Made by a program: the position numbers and the translations under genes. 64,000 nucleotides of DNA from Streptomyces sp. RKND-216. GTDB taxonomy: Bacteria; Actinomycetota; Actinomycetes; Streptomycetales; Streptomycetaceae. The notes below the pieces were generated by a model. That model was not told the DNA's origin and did not search any database. It saw only the letters and a program-made list of their open reading frames with translations. The DNA is taken from positions 2,623,501-2,687,500 of the forward strand of contig NZ_SSBQ01000002.1 in assembly GCF_004795255.1 (NCBI RefSeq). The letters run 5' to 3'. Below, in pieces: positions 8,809 to 17,403 of this stretch (position 1 is its first letter; each line of letters begins with the position of its first letter).

Positions 8809-9172
8809 GAATGACCCTTTCCAGTAGTTCCACGCTCGGTGCGCCGGACTCCGTGCCGGGCACCTTGATGGTGATCATCGATCTGTCGAGCAGGTCGCCG
8901 CAGAGCACCTTGACGACGCTCGGGGGGAGGTCCAGGCGGGCGGCGACCTCGGCGACCGCCAGCGGCCGCTCCCGGCAGAGTTCGAGGATGGCCGCCGACT
9001 CCGACTGGTCCACGTACCCGGGCGGCAGCATCGAGGGTCCGGTGGCTCTGACCAGCGTGATCAGGGTGAAGTCGGACCGGTCGTGGCTGGTGCGTCCCTG
9101 GGTGACCGTGTAGGGCCGAACGAGGTAGCCGGCCCCCTCGTCGAACCACGGCCTGTCCTTCGGAATGCTCAA
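8789..9172 (-). CDS. cvnC: Conservon DUF742 protein CvnC
   Basis: 127 residues, DUF742. Typical features are the N-terminal LVRPYTVTQGRT motif and a winged-helix-like C-terminal half (AAILELCRERPLAVAEVAARLDLPPSVVKVLCGDL). The role is unknown beyond membership of the conservon complex, where it is thought to link CvnB and CvnD. The TTG at 9172 shares bases with the cvnB stop (TTGA), so the start is placed by overlap and by the family's usual N-terminal length. It overlaps cvnD by 20 bases. Confidence 0.88.
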   Translation of the reverse strand: MSIPKDRPWFDEGAGYLVRPYTVTQGRTSHDRSDFTLITLVRATGPSMLPPGYVDQSESAAILELCRERPLAVAEVAARLDLPPSVVKVLCGDLLDRSMITIKVPGTESGAPSVELLERVIRGIREL

Positions 9173-9597
9173 TTCCCCCTGCTGTGCCCGTGGGAGGCGA
9201 CCTCCGTGCGTGGTGCGGCACTGAGGTATTCCCCGACCTTCTGAACGATCATCGCCATTTCGTAGGCGGCTATCCCCGCGTCCACCTGATCCGATGCCAG
9301 GACGGCCAGTCGGGCACCGTATCCGGCATTGGTCACGAAGAGGAAGGCGTTGTCCATCTCGATCACGGTCTGCCGGACCTGGCCACCGGAGAAGTGGCGG
9401 GCGACGCCGTGCGAGAGGCTCTGCAGTCCGCTGGCGACCGCGGAGAGGTGCTCGGCGTCGTCACGGGCCATGCCCTCCGACCAGGCCAGCGTCAGACCGT
9501 CCTGGGAGAGCAGGATGGCGTGGTGCACTTCGGGAACACCGGCCACCAGATTGTTGAGAAGCCAGTTCAGGTCGCCGCTGGCGGTGGGCTGGGTCAT
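9169..9597 (-). CDS. cvnB: Conservon roadblock/LC7 protein CvnB
   Basis: 142 residues, a roadblock/LC7 domain: LNWLLNNLVAGVPEVHHAILLSQDGLTLAWS near the start, then QTVIEMDNAFLFVTNAG and a C-terminal amphipathic helix. Roadblock proteins regulate small GTPases, which fits CvnD as partner. ATG 9597 is preceded by GAGGAAG with normal spacing. It lies 16 bases after cvnA and its stop overlaps the cvnC start. Confidence 0.92.
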   Translation of the reverse strand: MTQPTASGDLNWLLNNLVAGVPEVHHAILLSQDGLTLAWSEGMARDDAEHLSAVASGLQSLSHGVARHFSGGQVRQTVIEMDNAFLFVTNAGYGARLAVLASDQVDAGIAAYEMAMIVQKVGEYLSAAPRTEVASHGHSRGN

Positions 9598-9613
9598 CGT
9601 CGTGTGTTCTTCC

Positions 9614-11857
9614 TCAAGATTCCTGGGAACCGGTGCCGTACTCCGGCCTGTCCATCGGCGCCTCGTGACCGCCGGCGGGGGGTGCCGGCGTCGAGGGCGT
9701 GGACGACGAAGCGGGCGATGGGGGCGGAGGGGGCGGAACGGGCCGCGTGTTGCGTGCACGCCGGTTGGCCGACTGGATCGCGCCGATGGCCGCGCCCGCC
9801 CTGTCGGGGGACGGCGGGCCGGCGCTCTCCGGCGACTCGTTCGGCGAACGGCGCAGCGGAGCGGCGAGGTTCTCGCCCCGGACCCGGGTCGGGAGGGTCT
9901 TCGGCATGGCGATCCCGTCCGGCCCGGGAGGGCTGTCGGCAGAGGCGGCGGAGGGCTCGGGAACCCGCTGGGCCGACGGTGCGGAGGTGCGCTGGGGAAG
10001 GGGAGGCGGAGGCGGCGCGGCGGAGGTACCGCTGCCGTGGTCGGGCCCGCGGCCGTGGTCGCGGCCGTATTCGGGTGCGGCGCCGGGGCCGTGCCCGGGT
10101 CCGTCCTCAGGACCCGGGTAGAGGCCGGCACCGCCGGACATGCGGGCGGAACCGTGGCCGTAGCCACCGCCGTAGGCGCGGTCGCGACCCTGCTCGGGGC
10201 CCTGCCCGGACGGAAGTCCGGGGGTGTGCCCGGCGGTCCGGGCGTAGGCGGGTTCGAGCGAGGGGCCGGAGCCGTACGAGGCGGCGGGGGCCGGGGCGTG
10301 TGGTGCGGGTGCCGGATCTGCGGCCGGGGGCTGCTCGGAGCGCGCGGCCGCCTCCGATATGCCCGCGTCCGCGGCCGGTTCGTCAGTGCTTGGCAGAAGA
10401 CCTGCACCTCCGTACGAGGGGAAGCCGTCGCTGTCGTCGCTCGCGGACGCCACGGCGGCCATGGTCATGCCTGATCCGCTCCCCGCCCCCGCGGGTGCCG
10501 GACCGGCGGATGCCGCTGCGGCCGGGGCCGGGAAGGCCGGGGCCGAGGCGGCGGCGGGGAGCACGGAGGCTGCCGCCGGTTCGGCGGGCAGCGTCGTCTC
10601 GCTCACCGAGGAGGACGCGCCCAGGAGCCCGGCACCGGCCGGCATCGGCCGGTCGGCGCTCTCCTGGCGCCGGTCCACGATGCTGGACAGCAGCGACTTG
10701 GTCTCCTCCAGCAGTTCGTGCGGCAGCAGCACGATGGCCAGCGTGCCGCCGTAGTGGGAGCGGCGGAGGGAGACTTCGAGGTGGTGCCGGCGGGCGAGGC
10801 GGGCGACCACGAAGAGGCCGAGGCGCGGAGTCTCGCCCAGCGACATCATGTCGAGGCGGGGCGGCTCGGACAGCAGCCGGTTGATGTGGGCGTACTTGGC
10901 TTCCGGCATGCCCAGGCCGCGGTCCTCGACCTCGAGGGCGAGGCCGTTGGCGACGTGGGAAGCGCTTACGGAGACCTTGGTCTCCGGCGGGGAGAAGGCG
11001 GTGCCGTTCTCGATGAGTTCCGCGAGCAGGTGCACGACGTCGGCGACGGCCGGACCGACCAGGGACACCTGGGGGGCGGGCTGGGCGTCGACGCGGCGGT
11101 AGTCCTCGGTCTCGGATATCGCGCTGCGCAGCACTTCGTAGATCGGGACGGCCCGGCTCCAGCGACGCACGGGCGGGGCGCCGCCGAGGATGACCAGGTT
11201 CTCGGTGTGCCGGCGGACGCGGGTGGCGAGGTGGTCGACCGCGAAGATGTCCTTCAGCAGGTCGGAGTCGTGATGCTTGCGTTCCAGCTCGTCCAGCTTG
11301 GGGATGAGACGGGAGATCAGCACCTGGGTGCGGCGGGCCAGTCCGAGGAACACCTGCTCGGATCCCTCGCGGCCGCGGGCCTGCTCGGCGAGGGTGTCGC
11401 CGACGGATTTGCGCAGCTGGTGCAGCGCGTAGGCCATGGCCCCGACCTCGTCGTCGCCGTGGCTGCGGTCCGGAGCGGGCTCCTCGGGGAGCTTCTTGTC
11501 GCCGGTGGTGAGCTGCCGTACGAGCTGCGGCAGTCCGGTTCCGGCCAGTTCCACGGTCTCCTGGTGGAGCCGGTGGAGGCGGCCGGTGAGGCCACGGGAG
11601 TACCGCCAGACCAGCAGGCAGGTGGTGATGAGCACGGCGCCGGCGACGATGCTGCCGATGGCGACCCACATCACCAGCTCGTCGGCACGCGCCGGGTTCT
11701 CCTCGGTCTGCCGTTCGACGACCAGCGCGGTGGCCGCGAACGCCCAGAGCCCGACGAGAACGATGACAGGCGTCACTGTCAGCAGGACGAGCGAGTGTGT
11801 CAGGGACTTACCGTGCACGGCTCTGTGTGCCGTAGGCCTACTTGACAAACCTGGCAT
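9614..11857 (-). CDS. cvnA: Conservon sensor-kinase-like membrane protein CvnA
   Basis: 747 residues. Two transmembrane segments (about 22-45 and 62-85) flank a very short extracellular loop of under 20 residues. A HAMP-like stretch, a helical region and an HATPase domain follow, with the N box ELIENGTAF (about 280) and G box EDRGLGM (about 313). The last 330 residues are Pro/Ala/Gly-rich and probably disordered. I see no clear phospho-acceptor His of a normal H box, as is usual for CvnA proteins. It is the presumed signal-receiving membrane anchor of the conservon. ATG 11857 is the first gene of the operon; the 256 bases upstream must hold the promoter. Confidence 0.9.
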   Translation of the reverse strand: MPGLSSRPTAHRAVHGKSLTHSLVLLTVTPVIVLVGLWAFAATALVVERQTEENPARADELVMWVAIGSIVAGAVLITTCLLVWRYSRGLTGRLHRLHQETVELAGTGLPQLVRQLTTGDKKLPEEPAPDRSHGDDEVGAMAYALHQLRKSVGDTLAEQARGREGSEQVFLGLARRTQVLISRLIPKLDELERKHHDSDLLKDIFAVDHLATRVRRHTENLVILGGAPPVRRWSRAVPIYEVLRSAISETEDYRRVDAQPAPQVSLVGPAVADVVHLLAELIENGTAFSPPETKVSVSASHVANGLALEVEDRGLGMPEAKYAHINRLLSEPPRLDMMSLGETPRLGLFVVARLARRHHLEVSLRRSHYGGTLAIVLLPHELLEETKSLLSSIVDRRQESADRPMPAGAGLLGASSSVSETTLPAEPAAASVLPAAASAPAFPAPAAAASAGPAPAGAGSGSGMTMAAVASASDDSDGFPSYGGAGLLPSTDEPAADAGISEAAARSEQPPAADPAPAPHAPAPAASYGSGPSLEPAYARTAGHTPGLPSGQGPEQGRDRAYGGGYGHGSARMSGGAGLYPGPEDGPGHGPGAAPEYGRDHGRGPDHGSGTSAAPPPPPLPQRTSAPSAQRVPEPSAASADSPPGPDGIAMPKTLPTRVRGENLAAPLRRSPNESPESAGPPSPDRAGAAIGAIQSANRRARNTRPVPPPPPPSPASSSTPSTPAPPAGGHEAPMDRPEYGTGSQES

Positions 11858-12113
11858 CTGGGTCCTCGTGCGAAGGTGTCAGCAAGGAGTTTCAGTGGAT
11901 TCCGCCCACGCCAAGCGCCTTTCGCGCAGCGTCGGTTGACCGGTCATCGTCGCGTACCGACTGACTGCCGAACCGTATCAGGGTCGTAGTGCGCCTTCGA
12001 CAGTAAGAGGAGAGCTCGGTAGACGGCGGTCCCATTCGCCCGGATAGCGACGGCGCGCGGACACAACCGGTGACGCATGTGTGTACGAACGACGTCGTCC
12101 GCTCACCTTCCGT

Positions 12114-13295
12114 TCACATGGCTGCGAGCAGTTGCGGGGTGTAGAGCGCCTTGATGGTGGCGGCTCCGGCGACGATGTCGAAGTAGGTGGCGGTGAGCTC
12201 CGCGTCCTTGGCGACGGCGCGCAGCAGGGTGAGCCGCTGATCGTGCACCTCCAGCCGGGCGGCGGACAGCGTGCCCTGGTAGCCGTCGTTCAGCGCCTCG
12301 TCGCGCTCGAGCGCATAGCCGGTGAGTGCGGCGTCCAGCCCGGCGGGATCGTGAAGGTCGGCGCCGACGTGCCGGACCAGGCACTCGGCCTGGAAGAAGG
12401 CGTCGCTGATGCCGCGCGCGGTGATGGAGTCCTTGTGGTGACCGGCGTCGCCGACCAGGGCCCAGCCGGGGCCGGCTGCCTGCCGGAAGTAGTTCTGCTG
12501 GTCGCCGGTACCGCGCAGCCGCTCCATCGGCAGCCGGCCGCGCAGCCGGTCGGCGAGGGCGGGCGCGGTGGTGCGTATCTGCTCGAGGTAGGCGCGCTGC
12601 GCGTCGGTGCGCACCTCGTCGAAGCGGTCCTGCGGGAAGTAGGCGAGCACCAGCGTCGCGGCATCGTTGGTGGGGACGGCGGCCACCCAGGCGCCGGGAC
12701 GCTCGTACAGCTCGAAGCAGGCGGGGACGTCGTCCCAGTAGGAGTAGTACGCGCAGGTGAGGCGCGGGTCCTCGACGGTGAAGGGGGACTCGACGAGCCG
12801 GGCGACGGTGGAGCGCATGCCGTCCGCGCCGATGACCAGCGGCGCGTGCTCGGTGAAGCGCCGGCCCCCGTAAGTGCCCTGCACACCGACGACGCGTCCG
12901 GTCTCGTCGTGCAGGAGGGCGTTCACGGAGCAGCGTTCGCGGACCTCGACGCCTGCTTCGGCCGCAGCCTCCACCAGCAGGGCGTCGAGCACGCGGCGGC
13001 GTGGAGCGTAGCCCGCACGCTGGCCGTCGACGCCGTGGCCGCAGCCCTCCAGGCGGACGTCCGCGACCTCGTAGACGGCCCGTTCCAGCGGCGGGCAGCC
13101 GGTGGCGCGCAGCCGGTCGAGCAGACCCCAGCGGGCGAGCGTGGCGACGCCGGGCTGGTGGATGAGGTGAGTGGAAAGGGTGTCGGACGGGAACTCCGCC
13201 CGGTCCATCAGCAGCACCCGGTATCCGGCGCGGGCGAGCAGCATGGCCGTCGGGGAGCCCGCGCAGCGGGCGCCGACCACGATGGCGTCGAACAT
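12114..13295 (-). CDS. FAD-dependent oxidoreductase of the biosynthetic trio
   Basis: 393 residues from ATG 13295, which has GTGAGG about 8 bases upstream; GTG at 13328 is an alternative. The N-terminal FAD-binding Rossmann motif reads VVGARCAGSPTAMLLARAGY, and the second FAD motif is GWALVGDAGHHKD. This is the PHBH/geranylgeranyl-reductase-like flavoprotein group (hydroxylases, dehydrogenases, halogenase relatives). The tryptophan-halogenase WxWxIP motif is not intact (WVAAVP stands near that place), so I do not call it a halogenase. It lies 81 bases after the adenylation gene on the same strand and probably modifies the product of that pair. The substrate is unknown. Confidence 0.8.
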   Translation of the reverse strand: MFDAIVVGARCAGSPTAMLLARAGYRVLLMDRAEFPSDTLSTHLIHQPGVATLARWGLLDRLRATGCPPLERAVYEVADVRLEGCGHGVDGQRAGYAPRRRVLDALLVEAAAEAGVEVRERCSVNALLHDETGRVVGVQGTYGGRRFTEHAPLVIGADGMRSTVARLVESPFTVEDPRLTCAYYSYWDDVPACFELYERPGAWVAAVPTNDAATLVLAYFPQDRFDEVRTDAQRAYLEQIRTTAPALADRLRGRLPMERLRGTGDQQNYFRQAAGPGWALVGDAGHHKDSITARGISDAFFQAECLVRHVGADLHDPAGLDAALTGYALERDEALNDGYQGTLSAARLEVHDQRLTLLRAVAKDAELTATYFDIVAGAATIKALYTPQLLAAM

Positions 13296-13376
13296 GTACG
13301 GCCTCACAGGTCTTCGGGGCGTGCTCACGGGGGCGTGCTCACAGTGCTCTCGCGGTTCACGTGGTCCGCCCGGGCT

Positions 13377-14966
13377 TCACCGGGCCGTCGGCACGGACTG
13401 CCCGACCCGGGCGAGCACCGCGTGGCGGTCGATCTTGCCGTTGGTGTTGTGCGGCATCTCGGCCAGCACCTCGATACGCCGGGGCAGCATGTACTCCGGC
13501 AGCCGGCCGCGCAGTCCGGCGAACAGGGTGTCCGCGTCGAGACCGGTGCCGGTGACGGCGGCGACCAGTTCCTGCTGGCCGTCCGGTCCGGGGACGGCGA
13601 CGACGGCGGCCTCGGTCACACCGGGCCGGGTGCGCAACGGGCCCTCGACCTCGCCGAGTTCGATGCGGTAGCCGCGGACCTTGACCTGGTGGTCGGTGCG
13701 GCCGAGGTGCACCAGCCCGAAGTCCTCCCGGGCCACCCGGTCGCCGGTGCGGTACCAGTGCGCCTCGGTGAGCGGCCCGCTGCCGTCGTACGGGTGGACG
13801 GTGCCGTCGTCGTCGATGGCGAGGAAGCGTCCGGCGTCGTCGGCGGCGTCCAGGTAGCCGGGGAAACGCTGCGGACCGCGTACCAACAGCTCCCCGACGT
13901 CGCCCGGCCGGCCCTCCTCGTCGAGCACCACGACCTCGGTGGTGGGGTACGGCTCGCCGATCGGCATGGTGCCGTTCGGCGTCTGGGGCCAGTCCTCGAC
14001 ACTCGGGCCGGGGCGGTACTGGGTGCAGGAGATGGTGGTCTCCGTCGGCCCGTACAGCACTTCGAGGGTGGAGCCGGGCGCGGCGGCCTGCCAGGCGCGG
14101 GCCAGCGGCGCGGGCAGCGCCTCGCCGCCGAAGATGCTCCAGCGCAGGTCAGGCATGCTGTCCGGGCGCAGGGTGCCCAGCCTTGAGGCGAACGACGCGA
14201 TCGCGGGCACCGAGAACCAGTGCGTGAGGCGGCGGGAGTTGACGAACTTCACCGGCGCCATGAGCTGCGCCTGGGTGGGGACCACCAGGGTGCCGCCGGA
14301 GGCCCAGGCGACGAACAGGTCGTGTACCGAGCCGTCGAAGGTGAGCTCGAAGGACTGGGAGAGCCGGGAGCCCGGCCCGATGGCGTACCGCTGCGCGACG
14401 TGCGCCAGGTGGGTGCAGATGTTGCGGTGCAGGACCGGCACGCCCTTCGGAGTGCCGGTGGAGCCGGAGGTGAAGATCACGTACGCCACGTCGTCCGGTC
14501 CCGCCGGTCCTGGCTCGGCGGCGACGGTGGCGACGTGGTCGGCGCCGGGAGTGACGTCGTCCCGGTCCAGGACCAGCAGCGGTACGCCGGTCTCCTTCCC
14601 GGCCTCGGCGTCCTCGGCGACCGTCAGGTCGAGGCCGGCCGCCCCCGCGACGGCCGCGTTGCGGCCGGGCGGGAAACCCGGGTTGAGCGGCACCACGGTG
14701 GCGCCCGTGCGCAGAATCGCGAGGTAGCCGACGTATGCGGCGACCGTGCGGCCGGCCAGCAGGCCCACCCGGCGGGGCGGCGCTCCGGCGGCGGCGGTGA
14801 GACGGGCGGCGGCACGGTCGGCGAGATGCCGCAGCTCGGCGTACGTCAGGCGGTCGTCGCCGATCTCCAGGGCGATGGCGTCGGGGTGGGCGGCCGCCGC
14901 ACGGGAGAAGACCTCGTAGAGCGTTCTCGGTGCGGTGGTGCTCGCGATGGTGCTCGCGGCGGTCAT
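13377..14966 (-). CDS. Free-standing adenylation (AMP-forming) enzyme
   Basis: 529 residues, NRPS-type adenylation domain with no attached carrier or condensation domain. Core motifs: FTSGSTGTPKG (about 162), FDGSV (A4), YGPTETT (A5), YRTGD (A7) and C-terminal NTNGKIDR with the catalytic Lys (about 511). Against the GrsA PheA pocket I read the ten specificity positions as D-G-H-S-I-G-L-I-S-K. The first Asp suggests an alpha-amino acid, but I know no substrate for this code. The ATG overlaps the stop of the KS gene (ATGA), so the two are translationally coupled and the adenylate is probably handed to that protein's carrier domain. Confidence 0.88.
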   Translation of the reverse strand: MTAASTIASTTAPRTLYEVFSRAAAAHPDAIALEIGDDRLTYAELRHLADRAAARLTAAAGAPPRRVGLLAGRTVAAYVGYLAILRTGATVVPLNPGFPPGRNAAVAGAAGLDLTVAEDAEAGKETGVPLLVLDRDDVTPGADHVATVAAEPGPAGPDDVAYVIFTSGSTGTPKGVPVLHRNICTHLAHVAQRYAIGPGSRLSQSFELTFDGSVHDLFVAWASGGTLVVPTQAQLMAPVKFVNSRRLTHWFSVPAIASFASRLGTLRPDSMPDLRWSIFGGEALPAPLARAWQAAAPGSTLEVLYGPTETTISCTQYRPGPSVEDWPQTPNGTMPIGEPYPTTEVVVLDEEGRPGDVGELLVRGPQRFPGYLDAADDAGRFLAIDDDGTVHPYDGSGPLTEAHWYRTGDRVAREDFGLVHLGRTDHQVKVRGYRIELGEVEGPLRTRPGVTEAAVVAVPGPDGQQELVAAVTGTGLDADTLFAGLRGRLPEYMLPRRIEVLAEMPHNTNGKIDRHAVLARVGQSVPTAR

Positions 14967-17044
14967 GCGGCCTTCGCCTCCAGGCCGGAGATCCACGCGC
15001 GGAAGGCGCGCACGGTGCGCAGCTCCGCCAGGTCTTCGATGTCGACCTCCAGCCCGTGCTGTTCGGCCAGCTGGAGCACGATGCCGAGGCGGGCGAGGGA
15101 GTCGATGCCGATCTCCGCGAGCTGCGAGTCGTCCGAGTAGGCGGTACGGGCGTGTTCGCGCAGCACCCGGCCGGCGAGGTCCGGCGTCTCGCCGTCCACG
15201 TCCAGGTCGGGGGTCTCGCCCGCCCAGTAGCGGCGTGTCTGCCAAGCGTAGTGCGGCAGCGGCACGAAGCGTCCGGTCTGCGGGAACACCTCGGCCCAGG
15301 GCGGGAGTACGCCGGCCCGGTACTGCTCGGCGGCGGCCTCCAGCAGCTCCCGGCGCTTGACGTCGGCGGACCGCAGGCCCAAGTAGCGCTCCGCCATGCT
15401 GGCCAGTGCGCCCTTGCGCCGCTCCTGGCCGGCCGGCGGTTCGGCCGGCGGGACGGCGTCCGGCACGGCGGCGACCTGGAGTGCTTCCGCCAGTTCCTCG
15501 TGGGTGGCGCCGATCACGGCGATCCGGTGCTGGTGGTGTTCTCTGCGGGTGGCGGCGCTGAAGCAGACGTCAGCCAGGGGAAGGACCGAGCCGCGCCCGC
15601 CGGGGGACAGGTAGCGGACGTACGCCTCGCCGAGGTCGGCGAGCGCCTGCGGCGAGCGCGCGGACACGACGAGCAGCTGTGGCTCGGCGCCTTGTTCCGG
15701 AGCGGGCGCCAGCGCCGGATCGATCGCACGGGTCTGGCCCTGGCTGAGCACCAGGTGGGCGTTGAGGCAGGACGCGCCCTGACCGGAGACACCGGCCAGC
15801 AGCGGCCGTTCGCGGCCGGAGAGGTCCTGCGCTTTGGCGGGCAGCTCCAACGGGAGTTCGTCCCAGGGGACCAGCGGGTTGGGGGTGTCGAAGTGCAGGT
15901 TTCCGGGGACCTGCTCGTGCTCCAGACACAGCACGGTCTTGATGAGGCCGGCGATGCTTCCGGCCGCTTCGGCGTGCCCGATATTGGTCTTGACCGATCC
16001 GACCAGGCAGGGCCGCTCCGCGGGCCTGCCCTCGCCCAGGACGCGGCCGAGCGCACCGAGTTCGAGGGGGTCGAGTGAGGGCGAGCCGGTGCCGTGCGCC
16101 TCCACGAAGTCGATGTCCGCCGGATTCACCCCGGCATCCTCGTACGCCCACCGCAGTACGTCCAGTTGCCCCTCGAGGGAAGGCAGCAGAAGCGAGTCGC
16201 CGGTGCCGCCGTCGTTGCCGACGGCGCTGCCGCGGATGACGGCGCGGATCCGGTCGCCGTCGGCGAGCGCGGCGGCCAGCGGCTTGAGGACGACCACGCC
16301 GACCCCGTCGCTCGGCGAGTAGCCGTCTGCGCCCGCGTCACCGAACTTGCTGCGTCCGTCGCGGGCGAGAGTGCCGGCCTGGGTCATCATCACGCCCTCG
16401 TCGGGACGCAGCGGGATGTTGACGCCTGCGGCAAGGGCGAGGGGTATTTCCCCGGCGCGCATCGCCTGCACGGCGGAGTGCACGGCGGAGAGCGACGAGG
16501 AGCAGGCGGTGTCGACCAGGATGCTGGGGCCGCGCAGGTCGAGGGCGCGGGAGACGCGTCCGGGCAGCAGGGGGCGGAAGTTGTGGAAGTACGAGGGCGC
16601 GACGGCCTCGAGGCCCTGACGGAACTGGATCTCCAGGTAGTCGGCCCGGGTGTTGCCGACGTAGACGCCGGTGCGGCTCCCCGCGAGATCGCCGGCGCAC
16701 TGGCCTGCGTCCTCCAGCGCCTCCCAGGACGTCATGAGCAACAGGCGTGCCTGCGGGTCGAGTTCGGCGGCCTCGGTGGGGGACATGCCGAAGAACTCGG
16801 CGTCGAAGTCGCCGGCCCCTTCGACGTAGCCCGCCCGGCGGGCGGCGAGGGTACCGGGCTCGGACCCGGCGGAGTAGAGGGCTTCGACGTCGTAGCGTTC
16901 CGCCGGGGTCTCGCTCGTCGCGTCGATACCGGCCTCGAGTAGTTCCCACAACCGATCGGCGTCCGCCGCACCGGGGAACCGGCAGGCCAGGCCGATGACA
17001 GCCACGGAGCGCTCATCGACATCTCCTGCGGACCTGCCACCCAT
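14963..17044 (-). CDS. AT-less polyketide synthase: ketosynthase-linker-ACP
   Basis: 693 residues. The ketosynthase (about 12-430) has the full triad: DTACSSS (Cys about 181), HGTGS (His about 317) and NIGHAEAAGS (His about 355). The usual KS-AT linker follows (TRREHHQHRIAVIG), but the acyltransferase core is absent. The sequence passes straight to the post-AT linker (VPLPHYAWQTRRYW, about 600) and then an acyl carrier domain with the phosphopantetheine site GIDSLARL (Ser about 648). There is no KR, DH, ER or thioesterase. It probably condenses an extender loaded in trans, or one supplied by the coupled adenylation enzyme. The HGTGSPSLDP stretch departs from the common HGTGTxLGDP. ATG 17044 follows AAGGAGAG. 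Confidence 0.88.
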   Translation of the reverse strand: MGGRSAGDVDERSVAVIGLACRFPGAADADRLWELLEAGIDATSETPAERYDVEALYSAGSEPGTLAARRAGYVEGAGDFDAEFFGMSPTEAAELDPQARLLLMTSWEALEDAGQCAGDLAGSRTGVYVGNTRADYLEIQFRQGLEAVAPSYFHNFRPLLPGRVSRALDLRGPSILVDTACSSSLSAVHSAVQAMRAGEIPLALAAGVNIPLRPDEGVMMTQAGTLARDGRSKFGDAGADGYSPSDGVGVVVLKPLAAALADGDRIRAVIRGSAVGNDGGTGDSLLLPSLEGQLDVLRWAYEDAGVNPADIDFVEAHGTGSPSLDPLELGALGRVLGEGRPAERPCLVGSVKTNIGHAEAAGSIAGLIKTVLCLEHEQVPGNLHFDTPNPLVPWDELPLELPAKAQDLSGRERPLLAGVSGQGASCLNAHLVLSQGQTRAIDPALAPAPEQGAEPQLLVVSARSPQALADLGEAYVRYLSPGGRGSVLPLADVCFSAATRREHHQHRIAVIGATHEELAEALQVAAVPDAVPPAEPPAGQERRKGALASMAERYLGLRSADVKRRELLEAAAEQYRAGVLPPWAEVFPQTGRFVPLPHYAWQTRRYWAGETPDLDVDGETPDLAGRVLREHARTAYSDDSQLAEIGIDSLARLGIVLQLAEQHGLEVDIEDLAELRTVRAFRAWISGLEAKAA

Positions 17045-17403
17045 CGGAACTCTCCTTCACTGCGTTGTGTGCTTGTTTCTTGACCGGCCGTCGACAAGCG
17101 AACCCGCCAATGATCAATGACGGAAGCGCATACGTGAACCCGGAGGACGCGAGCTGAACCACACACTCCGGTTTTACCCGGGGGGCCGATTGTCCTACGC
17201 AAGGACGAATCAGGCCCATCGGCATGAAGCCAACTGGCGCAAAGTCACCGGGTGTCGGTTAAACACGCAGGACTGTGGACAGCCTGAGAGATTGACCACA
17301 CGGCAACTGATACCGGCATGTGCCTGCGGCAGCAGTCACCGCTTGTCCCCGATGTTGCCCGGGGGGCGGTGCGGAAGACGATATTCTGGTTTCATGGGCG
17401 GCC
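17045..17403. promoter_or_regulatory. Divergent intergenic region between the KS-ACP gene and the GAF gene
   Basis: 359 bases separate two divergent starts, so it should hold both promoters. It is more AT-rich than its surroundings. I see no inverted repeat long enough to name an operator and no RNA gene. A short TATTCT-like box lies about 25 bases before the GAF gene start. Confidence 0.4.

Noticed and set aside
12114..13295. Calling the flavoprotein a halogenase
   Set aside because: The WxWxIP halogenase signature is not intact; only the general FAD motifs are present.
12081..14186. Long plus-strand frame across the flavoprotein and adenylation genes
   Set aside because: The minus-strand products have complete family motifs; this frame has none.
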